A stretch of DNA of 64,000 nt from Paraburkholderia dilworthii. Its GTDB lineage: Bacteria > Pseudomonadota > Gammaproteobacteria > Burkholderiales > Burkholderiaceae. The stretch lies in contig NZ_AWZT01000001.1 of the NCBI RefSeq assembly GCF_000472525.1, forward strand, positions 1 through 64,000, written 5' to 3'. A program made the position numbers and the translations under genes. Shown here in pieces: positions 37,386 to 46,062 of this stretch. The notes beneath the pieces are model-generated. The model made no database searches and was not told the DNA's origin. It was given only the letters and a program-made list of their open reading frames with translations. Position 1 is the stretch's first letter; every line of letters starts with the position of its first letter.

Positions 37386-37433
37386 ATGACCATAACTAAT
37401 CCCCGCGTTTGCCGGCCCGGAGCGGCTTCATGA
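37386..37433 (+). CDS. 15-residue leader peptide coupled to dctA
   Basis: An ATG at 37386 with GGAGA five bases upstream opens a frame of 15 codons ([15 protein letters not shown]) that stops in TGA overlapping the dctA ATG at 37430 (ATGA). The ribosome-binding site is as good as that of dctA itself. It may be a translated leader that couples or controls dctA translation. Alternatively it is an old N-terminus cut off by a small indel. Confidence 0.4.
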   Translation: MTITNPRVCRPGAAS

Positions 37434-38731
37434 GCGAGAGTGCCGTCATGACCTCGTCTGCGCCCGGCGCAAAGAAGCCGTTCTACCGAACGCTCTATTT
37501 TCACGTGTTCGCCGCGATCATTATCGGCGTGCTACTCGGGCATTTCGCGCCGTCGCTCGCCGTGAAGATGAAGCCGCTCGGCGACGCGTTCATCAAGCTG
37601 ATTAAAATGGTGATCGGTCCCATCATCTTCTGTACGGTCGTGACCGGCATTGCCGGAATGGGCGACATGAAGAAGGTCGGGAGAGTAGGCGGTAAGGCGC
37701 TGCTGTACTTCGAAATCGTGTCGACGCTCTCGCTCGTGATCGGGCTTGTGGCAGGGCACATTTTTCACCCGGGCAGCGGCTTCAATCTGAATCCGGCCAC
37801 CATCGACACAAAAGCTCTGGCCGGTTATACGACTGCGGCGCATCAGCAGAACACGGTCGAGTTTCTGATGCACATTATTCCGGACACCGTCACCGGCGCA
37901 TTTGCATCGGGCAATGTGTTGCAGATCCTGCTCATTTCCGTGCTATTCGGTGCGGCGCTCGCTGCGACCGGAGAACGTGGGCGGCCGCTCATCGCAATGA
38001 TCGACTACTTTGCGCACACGTTTTTCGGCATCGTTCACATCATCATGAAGGTGGCGGCGATCGGCGCGTTCGGCTCGATTGCGTTCACGATCGGCACTTA
38101 TGGAATCGGCGCGGTGGTGCCGTTACTGAAGCTGATCGGTGCTTTCTACGCGACGCTGCTCATATTTGTGATCGTGGTGCTCGGGGCGATTTCGCGGCTG
38201 CTCGGTTTCAGCATTCTGCGTTTCATGAGCTATATCCGCGAAGAGATCCTGATCGTACTCGGCACGAGTTCTTCGGAGGCTGCGCTTCCGCAGATGCTCG
38301 AAAAGCTCGAGCGCCTCGGTTGCTCGAAATCGGTGGTTGGACTCGTCATTCCGGCGGGCTACTCGTTCAATCTCGATGGCACCAACATCTATCTGACGAT
38401 GGCGGTGCTCTTCATTGCCCAGGCGTTCAACATCGAGCTCAGCCTAACGCAGCAATTGACGCTGGTGGGTGTGGCGATGCTGACGTCGAAAGGGGCAAGC
38501 GGCGTGGCGGGCGCTGCGTTCGTCATGCTCACGTCCACGCTACTAGTTTTCCCACTGATTCCGGTGTCCGGCATGGTGCTGATTCTCGGCATCCACCGTT
38601 TCATGGGTACAGGTCTCGCGATTGCGAACACCATCGGCAATGGGGTCGCGACACTTGTCGTGTCTGCATGGGAGCACGAACTCGACCGTTCGAAACTGAA
38701 TGCAGGCATGTCGCGCCGACGCGCGGATTGA
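37430..38731 (+). CDS. dctA: C4-dicarboxylate/H+ (Na+) symporter, DAACS family
   Basis: A 433-residue inner-membrane carrier of the glutamate/dicarboxylate family. Hallmarks: [24 protein letters not shown] at the first span, the serine-rich re-entrant loop [34 protein letters not shown] and the second loop [15 protein letters not shown]. DctA imports succinate, fumarate, malate and sometimes orotate. The start at 37430 has GGAGC upstream and overlaps a leader-peptide stop. In this setting it could carry a carboxylated product or substrate of the adjacent LigI-like enzyme. Confidence 0.93.
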   Translation: MSESAVMTSSAPGAKKPFYRTLYFHVFAAIIIGVLLGHFAPSLAVKMKPLGDAFIKLIKMVIGPIIFCTVVTGIAGMGDMKKVGRVGGKALLYFEIVSTLSLVIGLVAGHIFHPGSGFNLNPATIDTKALAGYTTAAHQQNTVEFLMHIIPDTVTGAFASGNVLQILLISVLFGAALAATGERGRPLIAMIDYFAHTFFGIVHIIMKVAAIGAFGSIAFTIGTYGIGAVVPLLKLIGAFYATLLIFVIVVLGAISRLLGFSILRFMSYIREEILIVLGTSSSEAALPQMLEKLERLGCSKSVVGLVIPAGYSFNLDGTNIYLTMAVLFIAQAFNIELSLTQQLTLVGVAMLTSKGASGVAGAAFVMLTSTLLVFPLIPVSGMVLILGIHRFMGTGLAIANTIGNGVATLVVSAWEHELDRSKLNAGMSRRRAD

Positions 38732-38779
38732 CCGCGTGAATTGACGTAGCCGCTGTAAAACATCCAGAGATTCTTTCTG

Positions 38780-38805
38780 ACTGCGTGCGCACACGCGCAC
38801 GCAGT
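38780..38805. terminator. Perfect 11-base hairpin between dctA and the porin gene
   Basis: ACTGCGTGCGC, loop ACAC, then GCGCACGCAGT. It lies 49 bases after the dctA stop and 50 before the porin start. No T run follows on the plus strand, so rather than a classical terminator it may be an RNA-stability or partial-attenuation element between differently expressed genes. Confidence 0.5.
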
Positions 38806-38854
38806 AGGGAAAGCTCGCGCTAAAAAAATACAAGCTGGTCTGGAGACACCATCC

Positions 38855-39940
38855 ATGTGCACAAAAACAAACGGCACGCACCACGTGGCGCGCTTTAACG
38901 CAACATGCATTGCAACAGCCTTGCTCGCGTTAGTGAGCGGCACAGCGAAAGCCGATTCTTCACAAGCCGCGGCGGGCGCGGCGTCGATATCGACTTCGTC
39001 GGTGCAAATGTACGGGCTGATCGGCATGTACATCGACAGCGCGAGACTCAGCACGACGCGCGCCAGCACTGTGCAATTGGGCGGTGGCGGAATGACGACA
39101 TCATTCTGGGGGATTCGCGGCCGCGAGGATATCGGCGGCGGCAATGCGGTGATCTTCAGCCTCGAAAGTTTTTTCAGGCCGAATACCGGACAGATGGGAC
39201 GCAATACGACCGACGGGCTTTTTTCGCGCAACGCGTACGTGGGACTCACCGGTGCATACGGTACGTTCAAGTTCGGCGAGCAAACCAATCCGACGTATAT
39301 CAACCAGCAACTCGTCAATCCGTTTGGCTCTTCCGTGGTCTTCTCGCCATTGATCGTGCAGTCGTACACGGCGAGCTACAGCAATACGGTGATTGGCGAC
39401 ACCGTCTGGCAAAACGCAATCGAGTACGTATCGCCGAACTACGGCGGGCTGACAGGCACCGCGATTTATAGCGTGAGCAGCACGACAGGACATCAGGGGC
39501 GCGACAACATCGGCCTGCATTTGACGTATGCGAAAGGACCGCTGACGGCGGTGTTCTCCGCGCAACGCGTGCGGACTGCGGCGGTTTCGCCGTCGACGGG
39601 GCAGTACCTTTATCTCGCCGGCGCTGCATACGACGCGAAGTTCATGAAGGTGTACGGCGCCGCGCAAATGACGAGTAACAACAATGTCGAAACGGGCTCG
39701 CACACGTATGAACTGGGCGTTTCCGTGCCGCTCACGCCGTCCAATGTGATTCTCGCCGAGTGGGCGCGCACGAAACACAGCGCACCGCAAAATCGGAGCA
39801 ACGTGCGCAATACGGCAAGCCTCGCCTATGAGTACATTCTGTCTAAACGCACCTTCGTGTACACGGTGTATTCATACGACAAGCTCACCGCCAATCCGTC
39901 CGGCAGCACCTATGGCGTTGGAATGCAGCACACGTTCTAG
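38855..39940 (+). CDS. Gram-negative porin (porin_4 family)
   Basis: A 361-residue trimeric-type outer-membrane porin. A signal peptide precedes the mature start (ADSSQAAAGAASISTSSVQMYGLIGMYID). GIRGREDIGGGNAVIFSLES and FSRNAYVGLTGAYGTFKFGEQ are family signatures, and the protein ends GVGMQHTF with C-terminal Phe. Such porins are commonly next to aromatic-acid or organic-acid genes and let their substrates cross the outer membrane. GGAGA lies nine bases before the ATG. It follows dctA after a strong hairpin. Confidence 0.92.
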   Translation: MCTKTNGTHHVARFNATCIATALLALVSGTAKADSSQAAAGAASISTSSVQMYGLIGMYIDSARLSTTRASTVQLGGGGMTTSFWGIRGREDIGGGNAVIFSLESFFRPNTGQMGRNTTDGLFSRNAYVGLTGAYGTFKFGEQTNPTYINQQLVNPFGSSVVFSPLIVQSYTASYSNTVIGDTVWQNAIEYVSPNYGGLTGTAIYSVSSTTGHQGRDNIGLHLTYAKGPLTAVFSAQRVRTAAVSPSTGQYLYLAGAAYDAKFMKVYGAAQMTSNNNVETGSHTYELGVSVPLTPSNVILAEWARTKHSAPQNRSNVRNTASLAYEYILSKRTFVYTVYSYDKLTANPSGSTYGVGMQHTF

Positions 39941-39984
39941 ATGAGCGGCGGAACTCCGGAACCGGGTTCCGCGCTGCCCATTGC

Positions 39985-41136
39985 TCAGGAGTTGGCCCGC
40001 CCCGCGCTGTTGCATGAGGACAAGCGTGCGAATGAACGTGCGAGGAAGCCTCGCGATGCTTCGGGTGCCTTCGACACCTCGATGACATTGCGCCACCAAC
40101 GCTCCCCGCGATGCGGCGCGCACAGATCGAGCCGCTCGCCCATGCGCGGGGTCGAAAGTGCGATGCCACGCGCGGCGGCGAGTCCCAACACGCGCTCGAA
40201 CGGGTCGTACCATTTGTGCATAGCCAGATCGAACGTTCCGTTGTGAATCGGCACGAGCCAGCGGCCGCGCAAGTCGACATGGGCTTGGACGGTGTCTTCG
40301 GGCTGCATGTGGACATACGGCCATTGCGCGTCGTATGCGCCGGTTTCGACGAGCGTCACGTCGAATGGTCCGAGGCGCTCGCCGATGGTCCTGAAGCCGT
40401 CGAAATAACCGGTGTCGCCGCTGAAAAACACGCGCAAATCGTCGTCGACGATTACCCACGACGCCCACAGCGTGCTATTGCCGTCGAACAGGCTGCGTCC
40501 CGAGAAATGCTGCGCGGGTGTCGCCGTGAATGCCATGCCGTCAATCTCAACGCTTTGCCACCAGTCGAGCTGCCGCACCTGGCTTGCGTCGATGCCCCAT
40601 TCGATCAGCCGGTCGCCCACGCCGAGCGGCGTGACGAACACCTTCGTCGTGGCGGCAAGCGCGAGCACCGTTTCGCGATCCAGATGATCGTAGTGGTCGT
40701 GCGAAAGAATCACGCCGGCAAGCGGCGGCAAATCGGCCAGCGCGATGGGCGGCGCATGAAAACGCTTTGGACCGAGACGCTGGAACGGCGATGCCCGTTC
40801 GGCGAATACCGGATCGGTCAGCCAGAATTGACCGCGCAACTTCAGCAGCACAGTGGAATGCCCGAGCCGGTAAAGGCTGCGGTCGGGCGCTGCATCGAGT
40901 TGCTCTCGCGTCAACGTGTCGACGGGCAGTGCGCCTGCCGGGGCGGTTCCCTGCGGCTTGTTCAGCAACACATTCCACGCGATGCGCAAGGTTTTGCCGA
41001 ATCCTTCGGCCGGGCGCGGCTTGACGTTGCGAAAGCGCTCGCCGTCATGCTGCGGCGACAGTCCGGAGAGCTCGCGCCCGCGCCGCGCCGCAGTGAAACC
41101 CAGGACACGGCCGATGGAATCGATGAGCGCTGTCAT
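39985..41136 (-). CDS. MBL-fold metallo-hydrolase, NAPE-PLD-like
   Basis: A 383-residue metallo-beta-lactamase-fold protein. Metal ligands are in SHDHYDHLD, then in TPAQHFSGR, FFSGDTGYFDGF and PIHNGTF, the pattern of the group related to N-acyl-phosphatidylethanolamine phospholipase D (and bacterial UlaG-like enzymes). The N-terminal part before the fold (GLSPQHDGERFRNV) is also typical of this group. The substrate is unknown. It is divergent from a TetR gene across an 83-base gap with repeated operator-like sequences, so TetR most likely represses it. Confidence 0.88.
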   Translation of the reverse strand: MTALIDSIGRVLGFTAARRGRELSGLSPQHDGERFRNVKPRPAEGFGKTLRIAWNVLLNKPQGTAPAGALPVDTLTREQLDAAPDRSLYRLGHSTVLLKLRGQFWLTDPVFAERASPFQRLGPKRFHAPPIALADLPPLAGVILSHDHYDHLDRETVLALAATTKVFVTPLGVGDRLIEWGIDASQVRQLDWWQSVEIDGMAFTATPAQHFSGRSLFDGNSTLWASWVIVDDDLRVFFSGDTGYFDGFRTIGERLGPFDVTLVETGAYDAQWPYVHMQPEDTVQAHVDLRGRWLVPIHNGTFDLAMHKWYDPFERVLGLAAARGIALSTPRMGERLDLCAPHRGERWWRNVIEVSKAPEASRGFLARSFARLSSCNSAGRANS

Positions 41137-41155
41137 GTGTGACGTCCTGATCTGG

Positions 41156-41215
41156 AAAGTAGACTGCCTAGTGTAATTTATAATCTCGAAAAGTAAACCG
41201 CTGAGTGTAAAATTT
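41156..41215. promoter_or_regulatory. Direct-repeat operator between MBL and tetR genes
   Basis: Two similar blocks of about 24 bases lie in the same orientation: AAAGTAGACTGCC-TAGTGTAA at 41156 and AAAGTAAACCGCTGAGTGTAA at 41190, 34 bases apart. They cover most of the gap between the divergent genes and are more AT-rich than the surroundings. Two sites for the TetR-family protein would fit. Confidence 0.6.
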
Positions 41216-41219
41216 CGGG

Positions 41220-41834
41220 ATGGACCCGACCGTTACTCATCAACGCCTGACCGACCGCAAGCGCGTCGCCGTGATTTCCGCGGCGATCGAGGAATTTCTC
41301 GCGGCCGGCTTCGACGCCACCAGCATGGACCGCATCGCCGCGCGCGCGAATGTCTCGAAGCGCACGGTCTACAACCATTTCCCCAGCAAGGAAGTGTTAT
41401 TCGCGGAGATATTGCGGCAGTTGTGGGACGCGAGTCATACGGGCGAGGCGTTCGCTTATCGGGCGGCCGTGCCGTTGCGCGAGCAACTGATCGAACTGTT
41501 GATGCGCAAGCTCCGGCTGATGAACGACGAGGCGTTTGTGGCGCTTGCGCGCGTGGCTATCGCCGCGGGCATTCATTCGCCGGAACGTGCGCGCGACATG
41601 GTGGCTCGCCTAGGCGAACGCGAGGAAGACCTGACGGTGTGGATACGCGCGGCCGCCGCCGATAAACGTCTGCGGATTTCGGATCCCATGTTTGCCGCGC
41701 ATCAATTGCAAGGGCTCGTGAAGGCCTTCGCGTTCTGGCCGCAAGTGACGATGGGGCAACCGCCGCTCGATAAGGCCGAACAGCAGTCAATCGCGGAGTC
41801 GACAGCCGATCTGTTTCTCGCGCGCTATGCGTGA
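41220..41834 (+). CDS. TetR/AcrR-family repressor
   Basis: A 204-residue TetR-type regulator. The N-terminal HTH reads AAGFDATSMDRIAARANVSKRTVYNHFPSKEVLFAEIL; the rest is a helical ligand domain of the AefR-like C-terminal type (QGLVKAFAFWPQV). It is divergent from the metallo-hydrolase gene and probably controls it and itself. The ATG at 41220 lies right behind the second repeat with no clear ribosome-binding site, so a leaderless or nearly leaderless transcript is possible. Confidence 0.9.
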   Translation: MDPTVTHQRLTDRKRVAVISAAIEEFLAAGFDATSMDRIAARANVSKRTVYNHFPSKEVLFAEILRQLWDASHTGEAFAYRAAVPLREQLIELLMRKLRLMNDEAFVALARVAIAAGIHSPERARDMVARLGEREEDLTVWIRAAAADKRLRISDPMFAAHQLQGLVKAFAFWPQVTMGQPPLDKAEQQSIAESTADLFLARYA

Positions 41835-42253
41835 GCGCCGATGTGCGCAGGCGTCATGTCCCCGGTCGTTCGATACGACGCGATGCGGTTACGGGTAATT
41901 GCCGACCGCACGTCCTGCCATTCGCGTGCGACGGCGCGCGCCGATTCGCGCCTGGACATTCGATAGCGGTTAGCGCTGCTCTGAACTCACCTCTTTAACT
42001 CGTTCGTCAAAACGGGCGCAAGTCATGCGTGTGTGACGGCTATGCGTCGCCGTTTTTACCCTGAAACGCGAACTCGCAATCAGTGCAAGCTTCTGCGCGA
42101 GCATGCATTGGCAATCGGGCCGTGAAGCCATGCTCGTAGCGAGCCGCGTGCCGCATGATCGTTGCCCGGTTTTTACACGGCATTGCAACTTGTACAGGGA
42201 CAGAAGACGGCCGCTTTTATGACCGCGTCGCGTCGGCCGATGAGGAGATGATG
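41835..42253. other. Intergenic stretch after tetR
   Basis: About 420 bases without a supported gene. A short hairpin, ACGGC pairing with GCCGT followed by five T (42036-42057), could be a weak terminator for tetR. The rest holds the promoter of the small lipoprotein gene. Confidence 0.4.
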
Positions 42254-42436
42254 ATGGAACCAGTGCTAAGGAAGGTGATGACCGCCGTGTTGATCGCGGC
42301 GCTGGCAGGCGGCAGCCTGGGATGCAAGCGCTCGGGCTCGAACGATACGGCCGGAACCGCGGGCACCGGCGGGCCGGCTGCCATGAGCAGCGGCACGGCG
42401 GCGCCTATGGGCGGCGCATCGGCAGCGAGCCAGTAA
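42254..42436 (+). CDS. small putative lipoprotein
   Basis: A 60-residue protein with a signal peptide and a lipobox (LAGGSLGC) followed by a short Lys-Arg and a low-complexity Gly/Ala/Ser/Thr tail. The size and layout resemble entericidin-like or other tiny lipoproteins, but no family is sure. Three ATG codons lie in a row (42248, 42251, 42254); the last is best spaced from GAGGAG. Confidence 0.6.
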   Translation: MEPVLRKVMTAVLIAALAGGSLGCKRSGSNDTAGTAGTGGPAAMSSGTAAPMGGASAASQ

Positions 42437-42444
42437 GCAGCGCG

Positions 42445-42858
42445 CTACGCGCTCGCAGGATCGTAGGGCACGACGCGTTCGTGTTCCTGGGGTTGATTGC
42501 GCGCGACGATCGCTCTTGCTGCAACGGTGTCGTCCAGATTGAACGGCTGATGCGGCACGTCCGGCGGAATAAAAAGAAAGTCGCCCGCTTCGGTAATCAC
42601 GGACTCGCGCAAGCCGGGGCCATAGCGTGTCTCGACTTTTCCTTCGAGCATGTAAATCGCCGTTTCATAGTCGGCGTGATAGTGCGGTTCGGCATGGCTG
42701 CCGGGCGGCACCACCACCATGTACATCGACAAACCCGTAGCGCCCGCAGTGCTTGCGCAAATGCCGACAAAATACGGCAAGCGCTGGTTTGTCATCATCG
42801 CCTCGTCGGGGCGGACCCTGACGACGCCTGGCTTTGCATCGTGCAAAACGTTCGACAT
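42445..42858 (-). CDS. cupin-domain protein
   Basis: A 137-residue single-domain cupin. Motif 1 reads PGSHAEPHYHADYETAIYMLEG (His ligands and Glu), motif 2 reads AGDFLFIPPDVPHQPFNL. Such proteins may bind a metal and act as small dioxygenases, isomerases or sensors; the substrate is unknown. A strong AAGGAGG precedes the ATG. It converges with the lipoprotein gene and lies on the same strand as the LysR gene upstream of it. Confidence 0.85.
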   Translation of the reverse strand: MSNVLHDAKPGVVRVRPDEAMMTNQRLPYFVGICASTAGATGLSMYMVVVPPGSHAEPHYHADYETAIYMLEGKVETRYGPGLRESVITEAGDFLFIPPDVPHQPFNLDDTVAARAIVARNQPQEHERVVPYDPASA

Positions 42859-42946
42859 GGTGCCTCCTTTGCAACAGCGTTATCTGCGTCATGGACGAAA
42901 GTCTAGACGATAGACGCGCCGCTTCGGCATCTTGTTCGGAGCCTTA

Positions 42947-43909
42947 TCAACTATGCGATGCGCGTTTCTGTCTGGCGCGCGGCGTGTCTTTCGCATGCAA
43001 GATGTCCTTGTCCCGAGCCAACGCCGCGCGCAAACGCGGTACGGCGAAATCGATGAAACTGCGTGTTTTCAGCGGCAATTTTCCCTGCCCCGCGTGCATC
43101 AGGCTCACAGGAACGGGCTCCGGTTCGTAGTTGCGCAGCACGAGTTTCAGCCTGCCTTCATCGACCGCGCGCGCCGCCTGATACGACAGCACGTTGGTCA
43201 AGCCGACACCGGCGATGGCGGCGTCGATGGCCGCCTCCGCTGTATTCACCGACAGCCGCGCACGAATCGCAACGGCCTGCTGCCGCCCTTGCCCTGGGGC
43301 GAAATTCCACACGGTTCCCGAAGGCAGCGAATCGAAATTCACGCAAGAAAAGCGCGCAAGATCGGCTGGCGTTTCGGGCTCGCCTGCTTGCGCAAGGTAC
43401 TGCGGACTCGCGCACACGACGCGGCCCACCGTGCCGACCTGCATCGCAATCATGCTGCTGTCCGGCAGTTGACCGATGCGCAGCGCGACGTCGATATGTT
43501 CGTCGAGCAGATGCAGGTTGCGGTCGGCCAGCACGAGCCGCACGCTTATCTCCTGAAACGTCGCGAGAAAATCGCCGACGATGGGCAGTATATGCAGCCG
43601 CCCGAACACGATTGGCGCCGTTACGACAAGCTCGCCGCGCGGCGTGCTGTATTCGCCCGCTGCGGCGCTTTCTGCTTCGCTAACCTGCTCGAGAATCTGC
43701 TTGCACGCGGCGAGGTAGGCCACGCCCGCGTCGGTCAGTGCGAGCTTGCGCGTTGAGCGTACGAGAAGACGCGCGTTCAGATGCGCCTCCAGTTCCGCGA
43801 CTTTACGGCTGACGGTAGGCAGCGGCATATTCAGCTTGCGGCTCGCCGCGGAGAAGCTGCCGCTTTCGGCCGCGGCTACGAGAATCGACATTGCTTCAAG
43901 ACGGTCCAT
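42947..43909 (-). CDS. LysR-type regulator
   Basis: A 320-residue LysR regulator of the large CrgA-like group: MDRLEAMSILVAAAESGSFS, then LPTVSRKVAELEAHL, and an effector domain beginning GELVVTAPIVFGRLHILPIVGDF. The open frame extends upstream, but 43909 gives the standard N-terminus. It is divergent from the AhpD-like gene at 44071 across 161 bases and probably regulates it. Effector unknown. Confidence 0.88.
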   Translation of the reverse strand: MDRLEAMSILVAAAESGSFSAASRKLNMPLPTVSRKVAELEAHLNARLLVRSTRKLALTDAGVAYLAACKQILEQVSEAESAAAGEYSTPRGELVVTAPIVFGRLHILPIVGDFLATFQEISVRLVLADRNLHLLDEHIDVALRIGQLPDSSMIAMQVGTVGRVVCASPQYLAQAGEPETPADLARFSCVNFDSLPSGTVWNFAPGQGRQQAVAIRARLSVNTAEAAIDAAIAGVGLTNVLSYQAARAVDEGRLKLVLRNYEPEPVPVSLMHAGQGKLPLKTRSFIDFAVPRLRAALARDKDILHAKDTPRARQKRASHS

Positions 43910-44070
43910 GAATCCGCGCTCATCGAGGATGAATCGATGGAAAATACCGGATTGCACCGAGTTCTGGAAGAGCGCGCACTCGTTTATGTGAAGCGGCTCG
44001 CGCTGTACCCGGCAAATGCGCAGGAGCGCTACAATCGTCATGACATATAGCGATATAACGGAGACACAGC

Positions 44071-44676
44071 ATGCCAAATCTTCAGCCGATCAGCCGCTAC
44101 CCGGTTCCCGATCCCAGCGCATGGCCCGAGGACATCAGCGCACGCATTCTCGAAGTACAGCAGAAAGCCGGGTTCGTGCCGAACGTGTGTCTGACGCTCG
44201 CGCATCGGCCCGACGAGTTCCGTGCGTTCTTTGCCTATCACGATGCATTGATGCTGAAAGAGGGCGGCCTCACTAAGGGCGAACGCGAGATGATCGTGGT
44301 CGCCACGAGCGCGGTGAACGATTGCCTCTATTGTGTAGTCGCTCACGGCGCAATTCTGCGCATTTACGAAAAAGCGCCGCTGCTCGCGGATCAGGTTGCG
44401 GTGAACCATCGCAAGGCGGACATCACTGCACGGCAAAAAGCCATGCTCGACTTTGCGTTAAAGGTATGCCGCGAATCGGGCTCCGTCGACGAAACCGACT
44501 TCCAGACCTTGCGGGAACATGGGTTCTCCGACGAAGACATCTGGGACATCGCCGCAATCACAGCCTTTTTCGGCTTGTCGAATCGCATGGCCAATGTCAT
44601 TTCGATGCGCCCCAACGACGAGTTTTATCTGATGGGCCGTGTGCCGAAAACCGCTTCGGATACCGCGCAGAAATAG
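44071..44676 (+). CDS. peroxidase-related carboxymuconolactone decarboxylase (AhpD-like) family protein
   Basis: A 201-residue AhpD-like protein. The redox pair is CLYC with the conserved downstream His (NDCLYCVVAHGA), inside the CMD fold helix typical of alkylhydroperoxidase-type enzymes. It likely reduces peroxides or acts in thiol redox balance; true carboxymuconolactone decarboxylase activity is unlikely because of the CxxC centre. GGAGA precedes the ATG. A LysR regulator is divergent from it; an MFS gene converges. Confidence 0.88.
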   Translation: MPNLQPISRYPVPDPSAWPEDISARILEVQQKAGFVPNVCLTLAHRPDEFRAFFAYHDALMLKEGGLTKGEREMIVVATSAVNDCLYCVVAHGAILRIYEKAPLLADQVAVNHRKADITARQKAMLDFALKVCRESGSVDETDFQTLREHGFSDEDIWDIAAITAFFGLSNRMANVISMRPNDEFYLMGRVPKTASDTAQK

Positions 44677-44700
44677 CACTCCTGCGTGCTGATGCAGGAC

Positions 44701-45960
44701 TCATGCGCTCGCCAGTTTCGAACCCAGTGCGGGCGCGTGGAGTTCGGTGTCGTCAATCGGAAAATGCAGCAGTGCGGCGATCAGCCCGCTCGCCACGGTC
44801 GCTTGCCACAGCAGAGAATAGGAACCCGTCAGATCGAAGACGACGCCGCCCAGCCACGCGCCGAGAAACGAGCCGATCTGATGGCTTAGAAAGCAGACGC
44901 CGAACAGGGTGCCGAGATGGCGTGTGCCGAATACTTTCGCAACGAGCCCACTCGTCAGTGGAACGGTGCCGAGCCACGTCAGGCCCATCACGGCTGCAAA
45001 TACGACTACCGTCAGGGCACTTTTCGGCAGCAGAAAGAATGCGCCGATCGTCGCGCTACGAATCAGATAGAGCCAACCCAGCACGTAATGCTGTCTGAAC
45101 CGGCCGCCTAACCAGCCGCAGGCCCAACTGCCGATCATGTTGAACAAGCCGATCAATGCAAGCGCAGTGGCGCCGAGTCCGATCGGCATATGGCATAGCG
45201 ACAGATAGCCGGGCAAATGCGTGGCGATGAAGGCAAGTTGAAACCCGCAGGTAAAGAAGCCGAGCGTGAGCAGCCGGTATCCTCGATGCCGTGCCGCTTC
45301 GGCAAGCATGCTGCGTAGCGACACCAATGGAGCGAGCGGCGGTTCACGAAGCGGCGCGCCGGTTTGCGCGCGCCGGTCCAGTACGATGCCAAGAGGGGCA
45401 ACCATCAGCATCAGGAAAGCCAGCACGAAGAGCGACGTGGCAATGCCCGCATTGAGCCTGATGCCCTGAACGAGCGGGACCATCAATACCTGCCCGGCCG
45501 AACCTCCTGCACTGACGAGGCCCATCGCCATGCTGCGTTTTTCCGGCGATGCCACGCGGCCGACCGCCGGCAACACGACGCCGAACGTGGTGCAACTTAC
45601 GCCGATACCCACCAGCAAGCCCATGCCGACGATCAACATCGGCCCGCCCGGCGCCACTGCCGCGAGGCCGAGCCCCGCCGCGAAAGTCGTCGCGCCGAAT
45701 GCGACCACCGGCGCGGACCCGTAGCGGTCCGCAGCCGCGCCCGCGAACGGTTGCGCGAAGCCCCATACCAGATTGTGCAGCGCAATCGCGAACGCAATGA
45801 GCGTGACGGGCAGGCCTCGATCGAATGAAAATGGCCCGATGAATAGTCCGAACGTCTGCCGGATGCCCATTGCCGCACTGAGAATGAGCGCGGCGGCGAG
45901 AATGACGAGCGTCGTGTGATTGAACGCGGGGGCGAAGCGCTTGCTGTTGGCGGTCGACAT
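44701..45960 (-). CDS. MFS transporter
   Basis: A 419-residue inner-membrane carrier with twelve predicted spans. It begins TTLVILAAALILSAAMGIRQTFGLFIGPF, a pattern of the monocarboxylate/oxalate-formate-like branch, and has ADRYGSAPVVAFG in the 2-3 loop. The substrate cannot be told. AAGGAG lies before the ATG at 45960; the frame is open upstream but with a second, less likely hydrophobic start. It is on the same strand as the LysR gene 103 bases upstream. Confidence 0.86.
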   Translation of the reverse strand: MSTANSKRFAPAFNHTTLVILAAALILSAAMGIRQTFGLFIGPFSFDRGLPVTLIAFAIALHNLVWGFAQPFAGAAADRYGSAPVVAFGATTFAAGLGLAAVAPGGPMLIVGMGLLVGIGVSCTTFGVVLPAVGRVASPEKRSMAMGLVSAGGSAGQVLMVPLVQGIRLNAGIATSLFVLAFLMLMVAPLGIVLDRRAQTGAPLREPPLAPLVSLRSMLAEAARHRGYRLLTLGFFTCGFQLAFIATHLPGYLSLCHMPIGLGATALALIGLFNMIGSWACGWLGGRFRQHYVLGWLYLIRSATIGAFFLLPKSALTVVVFAAVMGLTWLGTVPLTSGLVAKVFGTRHLGTLFGVCFLSHQIGSFLGAWLGGVVFDLTGSYSLLWQATVASGLIAALLHFPIDDTELHAPALGSKLASA

Positions 45961-46062
45961 GGTTCTGATCTCCTTCGACGCAATGGTCGCAGCGAGGATC
46001 AGAAGCAGCAAAAGAAAAGTTTTTGACGACAGATGAGCGCGGCTCACCTGTGCGCAATACCG

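Noticed and set aside
44071..44676. True 4-carboxymuconolactone decarboxylase (pcaC)
   Set aside because: The CxxC redox centre and extra length point to an AhpD-like peroxidase-related protein, and no pca genes are adjacent.
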